Positions 18,702 to 28,096 of a DNA stretch of 64,000 nt are shown here, one piece after another. The stretch covers positions 682,001 to 746,000 of the forward strand of contig NZ_JALKCV010000001.1 of assembly GCF_023634065.1 (NCBI RefSeq), given 5' to 3'. Source of the DNA: Microbulbifer litoralis (GTDB taxonomy: Bacteria > Pseudomonadota > Gammaproteobacteria > Pseudomonadales > Cellvibrionaceae). The notes beneath the pieces are model-generated. The model was given only the letters and a program-made list of their open reading frames with translations, searched no databases and had not been told where the DNA came from. Made by a program: the position numbers and the translations under genes. The stretch's first letter is position 1, and every line of letters starts with the position of its first letter.

Positions 18702-19765
18702 GCAATCCATTCTGGAGCCCGGCACTGGCCGGGCTGGAACCCTATGTACCCGGCGAGCAGCCCCGCGGCCGCAAGCTGGTCAAGCTGAACACCAACGAAA
18801 ACCCCTACCCGCCCTCGCCGCGGGCGATGGCGCTGCTGGCCGATACGGAACTGGCGGACGCCCTGCGCCGCTATCCCGACCCGGAGTCCGCGGACCTCTG
18901 CGCGGCCATTGCCGAGCACTACGGTGTCGACAGCGGGCAGGTCTTCGTCGGCAACGGCTCCGACGAGGTGCTGGCGCACAGTTTCTACAGTTTCTTCCGC
19001 CGCGACGAACCGCTGCTGTTCCCGGATGTCACCTACAGTTTCTACCCGGTCTACTGCCAGCTGTACGGTATCGACTATCGCACGCCGGCACTGCGGGACG
19101 ATTTCAGCATCGACGTGCAGGACTACGCCGGCCCCGCCGCCGGAGTGATACTGCCGAACCCCAACGCCCCCAGCGGCCGCTGCCTGCCTCTGGCCAAGAT
19201 CGAGCAACTGCTGCAACTGCAACCGGAACGGGTGGTGGCCATCGACGAGGCCTATATCGACTTCGGCGGTGACAGCGCCGTGGGCCTGGTGGCGCGCTAC
19301 CCCAACCTGCTGGTGATCCGCACCCTGTCCAAGTCCCACGCGCTGGCGGGCCTGCGGCTGGGCTTCGCGATCGGCCAGCAGCACCTGATCGAGGGGCTGA
19401 ATCGCACCAAGAACTCCTTCAACTCCTACCCTGTCGACAGCGTCGCCCAGCGCCTGGGCGCGGCGGCCATCGCCGATGGCGCCTACCTGGCGGAAAGCTG
19501 CGGCAAGGTGATCGCGACCCGCGAACGGGTCGCGGCGGCACTGCAGGCGCTGGATTTCGAGGTGGTGCCGTCCAGGGCCAACTTCCTGCTGGCAAGGCCC
19601 ACGGCCGTGGATGCGGAAAGCCTCTACCTGGCGCTGCGCGAGCGGGGCATACTGGTGCGCTATTTCAACAAACCGCGCATCGCCGGCTACCTGCGTATTT
19701 CCATCGGCACCGACGGCGAGATGGACCAGCTGCTGGCCGCCTGCCGGGAGATCTGTTCGCCGTAA
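18698..19765 (+). CDS. hisC: Histidinol-phosphate aminotransferase
   Basis: 355 aa. Converts imidazole acetol phosphate and glutamate to histidinol phosphate in histidine synthesis; PLP enzyme, cytoplasmic. Motifs: KLNTNENPYPPSP near the N-terminus, LPNPNAPSG, AIDEAYIDF, and TLSKSHALAGLRLG with K212 as PLP lysine. The TTG start overlaps the FHA gene stop (TTGA) and is preceded by GGAGG at 7 bp, so the non-ATG start is well supported. Other his genes are absent here. A closely related aromatic or general aminotransferase activity cannot be excluded. Confidence 0.88.
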   Translation: MSNPFWSPALAGLEPYVPGEQPRGRKLVKLNTNENPYPPSPRAMALLADTELADALRRYPDPESADLCAAIAEHYGVDSGQVFVGNGSDEVLAHSFYSFFRRDEPLLFPDVTYSFYPVYCQLYGIDYRTPALRDDFSIDVQDYAGPAAGVILPNPNAPSGRCLPLAKIEQLLQLQPERVVAIDEAYIDFGGDSAVGLVARYPNLLVIRTLSKSHALAGLRLGFAIGQQHLIEGLNRTKNSFNSYPVDSVAQRLGAAAIADGAYLAESCGKVIATRERVAAALQALDFEVVPSRANFLLARPTAVDAESLYLALRERGILVRYFNKPRIAGYLRISIGTDGEMDQLLAACREICSP

Positions 19766-19770
19766 GGCAC

Positions 19771-19802
19771 TTCACAGACACGGCGAAGTCAGATTCTATA
19801 AT
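19771..19802 (+). promoter_or_regulatory. Possible promoter for mepA
   Basis: A perfect TATAAT lies at 19797-19802 with TTCACA at 19771-19776. The 20-bp spacer is longer than ideal, so only the -10 box is convincing. It sits about 170 bp before the mepA start. Confidence 0.3.
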
Positions 19803-19971
19803 CTCTGCGGAGACACCGGGAAAACCGGCTGCCTGCGCTCCGCCCGGCGGGGCGCACGGCGCACCCTGCAACTTCAGACGCCGGAAACGCGTGCCAGGGG
19901 TGGCGCGAGTCAGAGGGGCCGGGGAGAGGAAGCCCGGCGAAACCCCGAAATTCAACAGCATCAAAGGCCCC

Positions 19972-20835
19972 ATGCGCAACGCCATCACCGCGACACTGAT
20001 CACCGGCGCCCTGCTCTTCTCCGGCAACGCCGCCGCCAATCCCTGGGAAGAGGTGCACAGCCCCTCCTCCCAGGCCTCCGCCAGTATCGGCAACTACACC
20101 AACGGCTGCCTCAGCGGCGCCGAGGAAATGCCGCTGCGCGGCGAGGGCTTCCAGCTGGTGCGCACCGGCCGCGACCGCCACTACGCCAACCCGGCCATGA
20201 TCGAGTTCCTGAAGGATTTCTCCCGCGACGTGGCACGCCACGACCTGGGCCGGCTGCAGATCGGCGATATGTCCATGGCCCGCGGCGGCCCCTTTTCCTC
20301 CGGTCACAAAAGCCACCAGATGGGGCTGGATGTGGATATCTGGTACTCCCAGGACTGGCGCGCGCAGAAACGACCGCTGACCGAGTGGGAGCGCGACAAC
20401 ATCTCCGCCATTCCACTGGCGGACGAGCGCGACCACCGCCTGATCGAGGACAACTGGGATCCGAAGGTGCCCGGCATCCTGCGCCTGGCGGCCGAGGACG
20501 AGCGCGTCGAACGCATCTTCGTGCACCCCACCATCAAGCGCCGCATGTGCAAGATGGCCGGCGACGACAACGAGTGGCTGCGCAAGATTCGCCCCTGGTG
20601 GGGCCACAACTATCATTTCCATGTACGCCTGGCCTGCCCCGAGGGCGACAAGTACTGCAAACCCCAGCGGCCGGTGCGCAACCCGCCCTGCGGCGACGAC
20701 CTGGACTGGTGGTTCAGCGACGAGTTCTACGCGCTGCTGAACGGCACGGCGCCGAAAAGCAGGAAACCGGAGCCGAAAAAACCGAAGCCGATGCCGGCCC
20801 AGTGCAAACGGGTGCTGGCCGCACCCGGGCAATAG
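19972..20835 (+). CDS. mepA: Penicillin-insensitive murein endopeptidase
   Basis: 287 aa. Cleaves D-Ala-meso-DAP cross-links in peptidoglycan, in the periplasm. ATG 19972 gives a signal peptide (TLITGALLFSGNAAA, cleaved near residue 22); the longer open frame upstream lacks one. LAS-type metallopeptidase residues are present: SSGHKSHQMGLDVDIW and WGHNYHFHVRL, whose histidines and aspartate bind zinc. The C-terminal tail is lysine/proline-rich. Length is normal for MepA. It lies before ddlA, another cell-wall gene. Confidence 0.88.
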   Translation: MRNAITATLITGALLFSGNAAANPWEEVHSPSSQASASIGNYTNGCLSGAEEMPLRGEGFQLVRTGRDRHYANPAMIEFLKDFSRDVARHDLGRLQIGDMSMARGGPFSSGHKSHQMGLDVDIWYSQDWRAQKRPLTEWERDNISAIPLADERDHRLIEDNWDPKVPGILRLAAEDERVERIFVHPTIKRRMCKMAGDDNEWLRKIRPWWGHNYHFHVRLACPEGDKYCKPQRPVRNPPCGDDLDWWFSDEFYALLNGTAPKSRKPEPKKPKPMPAQCKRVLAAPGQ

Positions 20836-20889
20836 CAGGGTGCGCCTCGCGTACCGAAGCAGAGCCGGCAGAAATACCAACGGACCACG

Positions 20890-21921
20890 ATGAACATGAA
20901 CGCCACAGTCCCCAGCTCCCAGCCCCCAGCCCCCATTCACGTCCTGCTGATCTGCGGCGGCGGCGGCAGCGAGCACGCAGTGTCCCTGCGCACCGCGGAT
21001 TTTATCCAGCGCCACCTGGAAAAGGCCGGGGATCTGCAACTGGTCCGTGTGGAAATGGACGGCAACGGCCGCCTGACGGATACCGAAGGCAACGAACGGC
21101 GCCTGGGGCAAGACCGGCAACTGCGCGACGACAGTGGCGCCTGGGAAGTGCACTACGTGGTGCCGTCGATCCACGGCTACCCCGGCGAAACCGGCGACCT
21201 GCAGTCGCTGCTGGAGCTCTACGGCATTCCCTATTACGGCTGCGGCCCCGAAGCGAGCAAACTCTGCTTCAACAAGATCACCACCAAGCTGTGGCTGAGC
21301 GCACTGGGCATCGACAACACCCCCTACGAGTTTCTCTGCAACAACAGCGCCGAAGAACGCTCCAAGGCGGAAATGGCCCTGAAGGAATGGGGCGCCCTGT
21401 TCGTGAAGGCCTCCAACCAGGGCTCTTCGGTGGGCTGTTACAAGGTGACGACGCCGGAGGGATTGCACAGCGCCCTGGCCCGTGCTTTCGAGCTGTCGCC
21501 CTACGTGCTGGTGGAAAAGTGCCTGAAAGTGCGCGAGCTGGAAGTGGCGGCCTACACCTACGGCGGCGAACTGGTGACAACGCCGCCGGGCGAAGTCTGC
21601 GCCCCCGACGACACCTTCTACAGCTACGAGGAAAAATATGCCGAGGGCAGCCGCGCCGTCACCCATGTGGAGGCGCAGGGGCTCAGCGACGCGCAGCTGG
21701 GCTGGATCCGCGAGGCCTCGCGGCGCGCATTTATCGGCCTGCAGTTAAAAGACCTGTCGCGGATCGACTTCTTCCTGACCGACAGCGGCGATATCTACCT
21801 GAACGAGGTCAACACCTTTCCCGGCATGACCCCCATCTCGATGTTCCCGAAAATGCTGGAGAACGCCGGCCACGATTTTTCCCGTTACCTGGCCAGCCTG
21901 ATTCGAGCGGCAGTGGGCTGA
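20890..21921 (+). CDS. ddlA: D-alanine--D-alanine ligase (DdlA-type)
   Basis: 343 aa. Joins two D-alanines with ATP for peptidoglycan precursors; cytoplasmic ATP-grasp enzyme. Motifs: GGGGSEHAVSLRTADF at the N-terminus, SIHGYPGETGDLQSLLELYG, KASNQGSSVGCYKV, then SRIDFFLTDSGDIYLNEVN and TFPGMTPISMFPKM near the end, with the metal-binding D, E and N. The first ~15 residues are low-complexity, so a slightly later start (ATG 20896) is possible. It lies outside a division/cell-wall cluster, as expected for a second or alternative Ddl. Confidence 0.85.
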   Translation: MNMNATVPSSQPPAPIHVLLICGGGGSEHAVSLRTADFIQRHLEKAGDLQLVRVEMDGNGRLTDTEGNERRLGQDRQLRDDSGAWEVHYVVPSIHGYPGETGDLQSLLELYGIPYYGCGPEASKLCFNKITTKLWLSALGIDNTPYEFLCNNSAEERSKAEMALKEWGALFVKASNQGSSVGCYKVTTPEGLHSALARAFELSPYVLVEKCLKVRELEVAAYTYGGELVTTPPGEVCAPDDTFYSYEEKYAEGSRAVTHVEAQGLSDAQLGWIREASRRAFIGLQLKDLSRIDFFLTDSGDIYLNEVNTFPGMTPISMFPKMLENAGHDFSRYLASLIRAAVG

Positions 21922-22012
21922 ATTTGTAAACCTCCCGCTGCGGCAACACCATAAAGCGCGATCCACGTCTGACTATCAAGGTTACCCTCCGTTTTTCCAC
22001 CTCACTCCAACT

Positions 22013-22082
22013 GTAGGAGCCTGCCCCGCAGGCGCGGGCCGGGGTCAACTCCGGGGCTTTCGCCTGCGGGGCAGGCTCCTAC
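22013..22082. repeat. REP-like palindrome
   Basis: GTAGGAGCCTGCCCCGCAGG with its flank (22013-22034) pairs with 22061-22082 as a near-perfect 22-bp stem around a GC-rich 26-nt loop. The GTAGGAGC...GCTCCTAC ends are typical of REP sequences in Pseudomonas-like genomes. A T-run follows on the plus side (22084-22089), so it may also terminate ddlA. The T-run runs into the stop of the HNH gene. Confidence 0.7.
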
Positions 22083-22088
22083 GTTTTT

Positions 22089-22661
22089 TCAGCAAAGCTG
22101 CAGCCAGCCCTCCTGCCGCCGGCGGGAAAACTGGCCGCGCAGGAATTCCATCTGGTCGCCGCGAATCCGCTCGCTGTTGATCAGCGCCAGGTACTCGGCG
22201 GCATTGGGGCAGAAGGGCAGCGCCAGCAGGTCCATTTCGATATCCTGCAGCAGCCGGTTGCCCTTGTGCTGGTTGCAGCGCCGGCAGGCGGTCACCACGT
22301 TCTCCCACACATCGCGGCCGCCTTTCGACACCGGGTGCACGTGGTCCCGGGTGAGTTCGCGGGCCGGGAAGGGGTTGCCGCAGTAGAGGCAGGTCTGGGC
22401 GTCGCGGAAAAACAGCGCGCGGTTGGTCAGCGGCGGCCGCCGGCGCGGGCGCGCCATGCGCTCGCCACCGCAGGCAATGATCGCCGCCAGGTCCAGCGCC
22501 GAGCGCTCGCCGTAGCGGTTGATACCACCGTGTACCCGCTGCACCACCCCGCCCAGCGACCAGGTGACCAGGTCGCGCACATAGAGGCAGGCCGCCTCCT
22601 GCCAGTTCAACCACTCCAGCGGCTGCCCCGCCAGGTTCAGACGCAGAATCCTCGCTTGCAT
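22089..22661 (-). CDS. HNH endonuclease family protein
   Basis: 190 aa. ATG 22661 follows GGGGAGG, a strong ribosome site. The HNH module is intact: CLYCG, TRDHVHPVSKGG, then CRRCNQHKG, so a zinc-ribbon ββα-metal fold is expected. N-terminal ~90 residues contain LNLAGQPLEWLNWQEAACLY, a pattern common to a widespread chromosomal HNH family of unknown role. Cytoplasmic. It stands alone with no restriction, toxin or phage partner, so it may act in DNA repair or be a housekeeping nuclease; specificity is unknown. Confidence 0.8.
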   Translation of the reverse strand: MQARILRLNLAGQPLEWLNWQEAACLYVRDLVTWSLGGVVQRVHGGINRYGERSALDLAAIIACGGERMARPRRRPPLTNRALFFRDAQTCLYCGNPFPARELTRDHVHPVSKGGRDVWENVVTACRRCNQHKGNRLLQDIEMDLLALPFCPNAAEYLALINSERIRGDQMEFLRGQFSRRRQEGWLQLC

Positions 22662-22740
22662 CAGATTGCCTCCCCGCATACAAGTTGACGAGCGCCGACC
22701 GCTCTTTCCGGCAACGCCGTATATCGCCGGCGCAGACCGA

Positions 22741-22772
22741 CAAAAAAGCCCCGCAGGCGTACCTGCGGGGCT
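22741..22772 (-). terminator. Intrinsic terminator, minus strand
   Basis: AGCCCCGCAGG (22747-22757), CGTA loop, CCTGCGGGGCT (22762-22772), followed on the minus strand by six T. It lies upstream of the HNH gene, so it ends a different minus-strand transcript or attenuates one that continues into HNH. Confidence 0.65.
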
Positions 22773-23024
22773 CTGGTATCGAATTTCAGGGGTGAGAAGG
22801 GTATCGCCCGCCACTGAACTGGAGGCTGTGGGATAACGGGCGTGTCTGGCACTGGCTTACTGAATGCGTCACCCTCCGCCGGCCGGGAGAATTTATGGCC
22901 GTACTGACCTGATTAAAGCCGATAATTGTTTCAATTTCCAGACAGCGGGGATGCGCGAGCCCAGTGCAGTGGCGGAATAAGCCCGGGCTGAAGAATTATT
23001 TATTCAGTGAATTTTTCGGAGGGC

Positions 23025-23062
23025 AAATAAAACACCGCCCAGGCAATCCGGCCCGGGCGGTG
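23025..23062 (-). terminator. Intrinsic terminator, minus strand
   Basis: CACCGCCC (23033-23040) pairs with GGGCGGTG (23055-23062); on the minus strand TTTTATTT follows. No gene on the minus strand ends here. Confidence 0.55.
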
Positions 23063-23210
23063 CGTCTCACAGGATGGTGCCAATTTCCCTTTGGCGAGCG
23101 GCGCAATCCCTTTATCCCTTGCCGCTTAAGTGCAGTCCCTTATGCATCCTTGCAATTTCATTATGGCAACTGGCGAAAGAAAAAGTAGAGGCAATCGTCT
23201 GAAATTCTTG

Positions 23211-23245
23211 TGCGAGATATCTCACAAAGTTGCGATATATCTCAC
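23211..23245. promoter_or_regulatory. Direct-repeat operator candidate
   Basis: TGCGAGATATCTCAC (23211-23225) and TGCGATATATCTCAC (23231-23245) agree at 14 of 15 positions and start exactly 20 bp apart, about two helical turns. The first contains the perfect palindrome GAGATATCTC. They lie ~105 bp upstream of the sugar dehydrogenase start. A dimeric regulator binding both is likely; its identity is unknown. Confidence 0.5.
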
Positions 23246-23350
23246 GCCGATGTGACTGCAAAGACGGGAGGCGGCCAATGTGATAAAACTGCGCCTGCGA
23301 ATCGGAGAGCGACAACTATAGCCACTTTGTTTACAGGATCAATCGCCAAC

Positions 23351-24871
23351 GTGAATCATCTGTTGAAATACACGCTTATTTTTTTCGCCGCTGTAGCTGC
23401 CGCCCTGTTCGCCGTCATCCAGTTCTTCCCCGGCGTCAGCATTCCCTGGCAACAACTGACCGGCGGCGCCAGTACCGATACTGAAACCGTCGACAGGCAA
23501 CTGCAGGTGCCCGAGGGTTTTCGCGTAGAGCTCTTCGCCGACGACGTTGACAATGCGCGCTGGCTCGCCGTCACCCGCCGCGGCGACCTGCTTGTCTCGC
23601 AGCCCCGGCGCGGCCAGGTGAGCCTGCTCAGGGCCGATGGAAACGGCGACGGCCGCGCCGACCACAGGCGCGTACTGATCGACGGCCTGTCGCGCCCTCA
23701 CGGCCTTTTCCTGCACGAGGACTGGCTCTACATCGCCGAGAGCAATGCCGTCGGCCGGGTGCCCTTCGATCACTCCGATGGCCGCCTCGCCGGCAGCTAC
23801 CGGAAAATCGTCACCGGCCTCGCGGACAGCGGCAACCACTGGACCAAGACCATCGCCATGGGCCCCGATGGCTGGGTGTACCTGACCAGCGGTTCCAGTT
23901 GCAATGTCTGTATCGAGGAAGATCCGCGACGCGCCACCATGATGCGCTTCCGGCCCGACGGCAGCGATTTCGAAATCTTCGCCACCGGCCTGCGCAATGC
24001 CGTCGGCTTCGACTGGTCGCCGAAAAACGGCGCCCTCTACGCCACCGATAACGGCCGCGACTGGCTCGGCGACGACTTCCCGCCCTGTGAGCTGAACCGG
24101 GTGAAAGAAGGCGGTTTCTACGGCTGGCCCTACGCCAACGGCGACCGGGTGCCCGATCCGGATCTCGGGGTCGGCGCCGGCCCGGCGGTGCAACAGAAGA
24201 TCGCCGATTCCATCCCGCCGGTGCACGACTTCCCGGCCCACAATGCGCCACTGGGCATCACCTTCCTGCGCAGCCCCGCCCAGCCGGCCCGCTACCGCGA
24301 TGCCGCCCTGGTGGCGCTGCACGGCTCCTGGAACCGCAGCGTCAAGGATGGCTACAAAGTGGTGTCCCTGCACTGGGACAAACAGGGCAATATCCACCAG
24401 AGAGACTTCCTCCGGGGGTTCCTCGGGGAGAACAGGGAACAGGTATACGGCCGCCCGGTGGCCATCGCCGAGGATGCCGGTGGCAATATCTTTATCTCCG
24501 ACGACTACGCCGGCGCCATTTACCGGGTTGCCAGCGGCGGCGACCGCCAGCGGGCCGCGGCAGCGACCAACGGCCAGGCCCCCGTGCAGGCACCGCGCAA
24601 GCCGCTGGCCATAGACAGCGGTGCGGCCCGGCGCGGCGAGGAGCTCTACCGCCGCTACGGCTGTGCCAAATGCCACGCCGAACAGATTCCACTGCGCGGA
24701 CTGTCGAAGAGATACAGCCTGCAGACACTGGCGGACTACTTCGATACCCCGACGCCGCCGATGCCGAACTACGGATTCAGCGGCACCGAAAAACGCGCAC
24801 TGGCGCACTACCTGATGTCCCTGGAAGCGGGAATATCATCCTCAATTGACCAGTTACCCGCCAGCGGCTAA
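23351..24871 (+). CDS. PQQ-type sugar dehydrogenase beta-propeller fused to cytochrome c
   Basis: 506 aa. GTG 23351 is chosen because it starts directly before a signal/anchor helix (LLKYTLIFFAAVAAALFAVI) and has AGGA upstream; the open frame extends further but is not protein-like. The central ~380 residues form a six-bladed propeller of the glucose/sorbosone dehydrogenase type (LSRPHGLFLHEDWLYIAES, ATGLRNAVGFDWSPKNG, FPAHNAPLGITFL, LHGSWNRSVKDGYKVV). The C-terminal domain has the heme motif CAKCH (from residue 438) with a later methionine (PPMPNY), a c-type cytochrome. Predicted periplasmic oxidation of a sugar or aldehyde with electron transfer to the respiratory chain. Substrate unknown. 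Confidence 0.8.
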   Translation: MNHLLKYTLIFFAAVAAALFAVIQFFPGVSIPWQQLTGGASTDTETVDRQLQVPEGFRVELFADDVDNARWLAVTRRGDLLVSQPRRGQVSLLRADGNGDGRADHRRVLIDGLSRPHGLFLHEDWLYIAESNAVGRVPFDHSDGRLAGSYRKIVTGLADSGNHWTKTIAMGPDGWVYLTSGSSCNVCIEEDPRRATMMRFRPDGSDFEIFATGLRNAVGFDWSPKNGALYATDNGRDWLGDDFPPCELNRVKEGGFYGWPYANGDRVPDPDLGVGAGPAVQQKIADSIPPVHDFPAHNAPLGITFLRSPAQPARYRDAALVALHGSWNRSVKDGYKVVSLHWDKQGNIHQRDFLRGFLGENREQVYGRPVAIAEDAGGNIFISDDYAGAIYRVASGGDRQRAAAATNGQAPVQAPRKPLAIDSGAARRGEELYRRYGCAKCHAEQIPLRGLSKRYSLQTLADYFDTPTPPMPNYGFSGTEKRALAHYLMSLEAGISSSIDQLPASG

Positions 24872-24901
24872 GGTTGCGCGGCGATTGAGAGAGGCAATGC
24901 A

Positions 24902-25150
24902 ATGGCAGCGAAAAAGAAAGCGGCAACCTTTGAACAGGCCCTGGAAGAACTGGAACAGCTGGTGGAGCGCCTGGAGGCCGGCGACCTGCCACTGGAGGAA
25001 GCCCTGTCGGATTTCGAGCGCGGCGTCAAACTGACACGCGAGTGCCAGCAGAAGCTGGCCAGTGCCGAGCAGAAGGTCAAGGTACTGATGGAGGAAAACG
25101 GCAGCATTCGCGAACTGCCCTTCGACGAAGACGGCGCGGAAGATGCCTGA
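24902..25150 (+). CDS. xseB: Exodeoxyribonuclease VII small subunit
   Basis: 82 aa, the usual size. Forms a complex with XseA that degrades single-stranded DNA in the cytoplasm. Family pattern is clear: FEQALEELEQLVERLEAGDL, then LEEALSDFERGVKLT and LASAEQKV. Helical and acidic. First gene of the classic xseB-ispA-dxs order; its TGA is immediately followed by the ispA GTG. Confidence 0.93.
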   Translation: MAAKKKAATFEQALEELEQLVERLEAGDLPLEEALSDFERGVKLTRECQQKLASAEQKVKVLMEENGSIRELPFDEDGAEDA

Positions 25151-26062
25151 GTGACCGCCGCAGACGCCATGTCCCCACAGCTGAGGGACGCCCTGCAGCA
25201 GGCCGCCGGGCGCGTGGAAGTGACGCTGCGACGGACGCTCGCCGAACCGGTACCGGGGGCCGACACCCTGTTTGCCGCCATGCGCTACGCCGCCCTGGGC
25301 CCCGGCAAACGCCTGCGCCCGGCGCTGGTCTACACCGCCGCCCGAACGCTGCGCAGCGATGCCTTCGACCCAGCCCACTGCGACGCCGCCGCGGCCGCAC
25401 TGGAATGTATCCACGCCTATTCCCTGGTCCACGACGATCTGCCGGCAATGGACGACGACGACCTGCGCCGCGGCCACCCCACCTGCCATATCGCATTCGA
25501 CGAGGCCAGCGCCATCCTGGCCGGCGACGCCCTGCAGACCCACGCCTTTGAACTGCTGCTGGCGAGCGATGCCGACAGCGACCTGAAACTGCGCCTGCTG
25601 GGCGAACTGGCGCAGGCGTCGGGCGCACGGGGCATGGTGGCCGGCCAGGCCATCGACCTGGCGGCCGTGGATCACAATCTCGACCCACCGCAACTGGAGG
25701 CCATGCACCGCCTCAAGACCGGCGCCCTGATCCGCGCCAGCGCCCGTATCGGCGCGCTGCTCGGCGGTGCGAACGCAATGCAGCTGGCAGCCGTCAGCGG
25801 CTACGCCGAGGCCATCGGCCTGGCCTTCCAGGTGCAGGACGACATCCTCGACGTGACCGCCGACACCGCCGTCCTGGGCAAGACCCAGGGTGCCGACGCG
25901 GCCCGCAACAAGCCCACCTATGTGTCCCTGCTGGGCCTGGACGGCGCGCGCGAGAAACTGGCGGGACTGCACCGGCAGGCACTGGACGCCCTGGCGCAGC
26001 TGGACGGTGATACAGAACTGCTGCGACAGTTGGCGGACTATATAGTCCGCCGCAGCCACTGA
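25151..26062 (+). CDS. ispA: Farnesyl diphosphate synthase (polyprenyl synthetase)
   Basis: 303 aa. Condenses isopentenyl and dimethylallyl/geranyl diphosphate to farnesyl diphosphate; cytoplasmic. Motifs: [12 protein letters not shown], first aspartate-rich motif [27 protein letters not shown], and second aspartate-rich motif [16 protein letters not shown] 25151 directly follows the xseB stop; ATG 25169 is an alternative start six codons later. Cotranscribed with xseB and probably feeding from dxs. Confidence 0.93.
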   Translation: MTAADAMSPQLRDALQQAAGRVEVTLRRTLAEPVPGADTLFAAMRYAALGPGKRLRPALVYTAARTLRSDAFDPAHCDAAAAALECIHAYSLVHDDLPAMDDDDLRRGHPTCHIAFDEASAILAGDALQTHAFELLLASDADSDLKLRLLGELAQASGARGMVAGQAIDLAAVDHNLDPPQLEAMHRLKTGALIRASARIGALLGGANAMQLAAVSGYAEAIGLAFQVQDDILDVTADTAVLGKTQGADAARNKPTYVSLLGLDGAREKLAGLHRQALDALAQLDGDTELLRQLADYIVRRSH

Positions 26063-26169
26063 AGGGGATTCGGGCCAGGGGCGGGTCGCGTATCCCGCAT
26101 TGGTTTTCTTCTCCCCGTCACAGGCATACAATCCCTTTTTCTACCGTTCAGTTGCATTTGATACATTTG

Positions 26170-28095
26170 ATGTTCAACGAGATTCCACGCACACGCCCGC
26201 AGACCCCGCTGCTGGACGCCATCGACGACCCGGCGCAGCTGCGCGCCCTGGACGAGCGGCAACTGCCGGAACTGGCCGGTCAGTTGCGCGAATACCTGCT
26301 GTACTGCGTCGGCCAGACCGGCGGCCACTTCGGCGCCGGCCTGGGCGTGGTGGAGCTGACCCTCGCCCTGCACTACATCTACAACACCCCGGAAGACCGG
26401 CTGGTGTGGGATGTGGGCCACCAGACCTATCCGCACAAGATCCTGACCGGCCGCCGCGAGCAGATGCTGACCATGCGCCAGCAGGGCGGCCTGTCGGGCT
26501 TCCCCAAGCGCAGCGAGAGCCCCTACGACACCTTCGGTGTGGGCCATTCCAGTACCTCCATCAGCGCCGCACTGGGCATGGCCCTGGGCTCTGCCGCCGA
26601 GCGCAAGGTGGTGGCAGTGATCGGCGACGGCGCCATGACCGCGGGCATGGCCTTCGAGGCCCTGAACCACGCCGCCCACACCGGCAGGGATATGGTCGTG
26701 GTATTGAATGACAACCGTATGTCCATCGGCCGCAATGTCGGCGGCCTGGCCACCTATTTCGCCAAGATCCTGGCCAGCAAGACCTACCTGTCCATGCGCG
26801 AGGGCAGCCGCAAGATACTGTCGGCGATTCCCAAGGCCTGGGCGCTGGCGCGGCGCACCGAGGAACACGTCAAGGGCATGATCACTCCCGGCACCCTGTT
26901 CGAGGAGCTGGGTTTCAACTACGTGGGTCCCATCGACGGTCACAATGTCCACGACCTGGTGCATACGCTGCGCAACCTGCGCAACCAGCGCGGCCCGCAG
27001 CTGTTGCATATCGTCACCACCAAGGGCAAGGGCTTCGGCCCCGCCGAGGAAGACCCGGTGGGCTACCACGCACTGAACAAGCTGGAACCGGAACCCAAGG
27101 TACAGGTGGCTGCGCCCGCGGAGAAAAAGCCGGGCAAGAAGGGCCCCAAATACCAGGAAGTGTTCGGCCAGTGGCTCTGCGACCTGGCCGGGCGCGACGA
27201 CAGGCTGATCGGCATCACCCCCGCCATGTGCGAGGGCTCCGGCATGGTAGAGTTCGCCAGGCGCTTCCCGGAACGCTTCCACGACGTGGCCATCGCCGAG
27301 CAGCACTCGGTGACCCTGGCCGCCGGCCTCGCCTGCGAGGGCCAAAAACCGGTGGTGGCCATCTACTCCACCTTCCTGCAGCGCGGCTACGACCAGTTGG
27401 TGCACGATGTGGCCATCCAGAACCTGGATGTCACCTTCGCCATCGACCGCGCCGGCCTGGTGGGCGAGGACGGCCAGACCCACGCCGGCAGTTTCGACCT
27501 GACCTACATGCGCTGCCTGCCCAATATGATCATCGCCGCGCCCAGCGACGAAAACGAGTGCCGCCAGTTGCTCTATACCGCCTACCAGCACAGCGGGCCC
27601 TCCGCAGTGCGCTATCCGCGCGGTACCGGTCCGGGCGTCGAGATCGCGGCGGAGATGACCGAACTGCCAATCGGCGAGGGCCGCATCCTGCGCGAGGGCA
27701 GCCGGGTGGCGATCCTGAATTTCGGCACCCTGCTGGCGCCGGCGCTGGAGGCGGCGTCGAGCCTCGGCGCCACCGTCGCCGATATGCGCTGGGTCAAGCC
27801 GCTGGACGAGAAGCTGGTCGAGGAGCTGGCGGCAAACCACCAGCTGCTGGTCACGCTTGAGGAAAACACCGTTGCCGGCGGCGCCGGCAGCGCGGTGATG
27901 GAATACCTGAACGGCGTCGGCACACCGGTGCCGATGCTGCAATTGGGTCTGCCGGACAGGACCCTAGAACACGGCAAACACAAGGACCTGCTCGCCGGTG
28001 TCGGCCTCGACGCCGCCGGTATCGAAGAACAGATAGCGCGCCGCCTGGAACTGCTGGACGGCAAGCGCTACAAGGGGCAGGCCGCCGCCTTCTGA
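26170..28095 (+). CDS. dxs: 1-deoxy-D-xylulose-5-phosphate synthase
   Basis: 641 aa, normal length. First step of the MEP isoprenoid pathway: pyruvate plus glyceraldehyde 3-phosphate to DXP, using thiamine diphosphate. ATG 26170 gives the family start [16 protein letters not shown]; an in-frame TTG at 26152 is not needed. Motifs: [46 protein letters not shown] (ThDP site), DGHNVHDLV, and [14 protein letters not shown] with the catalytic glutamate. Third gene of xseB-ispA-dxs; a ~107-bp gap after ispA may hold its own promoter. Confidence 0.95.
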   Translation: MFNEIPRTRPQTPLLDAIDDPAQLRALDERQLPELAGQLREYLLYCVGQTGGHFGAGLGVVELTLALHYIYNTPEDRLVWDVGHQTYPHKILTGRREQMLTMRQQGGLSGFPKRSESPYDTFGVGHSSTSISAALGMALGSAAERKVVAVIGDGAMTAGMAFEALNHAAHTGRDMVVVLNDNRMSIGRNVGGLATYFAKILASKTYLSMREGSRKILSAIPKAWALARRTEEHVKGMITPGTLFEELGFNYVGPIDGHNVHDLVHTLRNLRNQRGPQLLHIVTTKGKGFGPAEEDPVGYHALNKLEPEPKVQVAAPAEKKPGKKGPKYQEVFGQWLCDLAGRDDRLIGITPAMCEGSGMVEFARRFPERFHDVAIAEQHSVTLAAGLACEGQKPVVAIYSTFLQRGYDQLVHDVAIQNLDVTFAIDRAGLVGEDGQTHAGSFDLTYMRCLPNMIIAAPSDENECRQLLYTAYQHSGPSAVRYPRGTGPGVEIAAEMTELPIGEGRILREGSRVAILNFGTLLAPALEAASSLGATVADMRWVKPLDEKLVEELAANHQLLVTLEENTVAGGAGSAVMEYLNGVGTPVPMLQLGLPDRTLEHGKHKDLLAGVGLDAAGIEEQIARRLELLDGKRYKGQAAAF

Positions 28096-28096
28096 T

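Larger units (their letters stand above)
22662..23350. other. Long intergenic region with orphan minus-strand terminators
   Basis: Nearly 690 bp with no convincing protein gene. It holds two hairpin/T-run terminators facing the minus strand (22741-22772 and 23025-23062) and a 15-nt direct repeat near 23211-23245. A short open frame at 23112-23315 on the minus strand has no recognisable features. One or two small RNAs on the minus strand would fit. Confidence 0.45.

Noticed and set aside
19789..21666. Long minus-strand open frame opposite mepA and ddlA
   Set aside because: No recognisable motif, and it lies opposite two clear enzymes with intact active sites.
22773..23200. tRNA or tmRNA ending at the minus-strand terminators
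   Set aside because: No T-loop GGTTCRA or CCA-type acceptor pairing could be found by eye, so I left it as an unidentified transcript.
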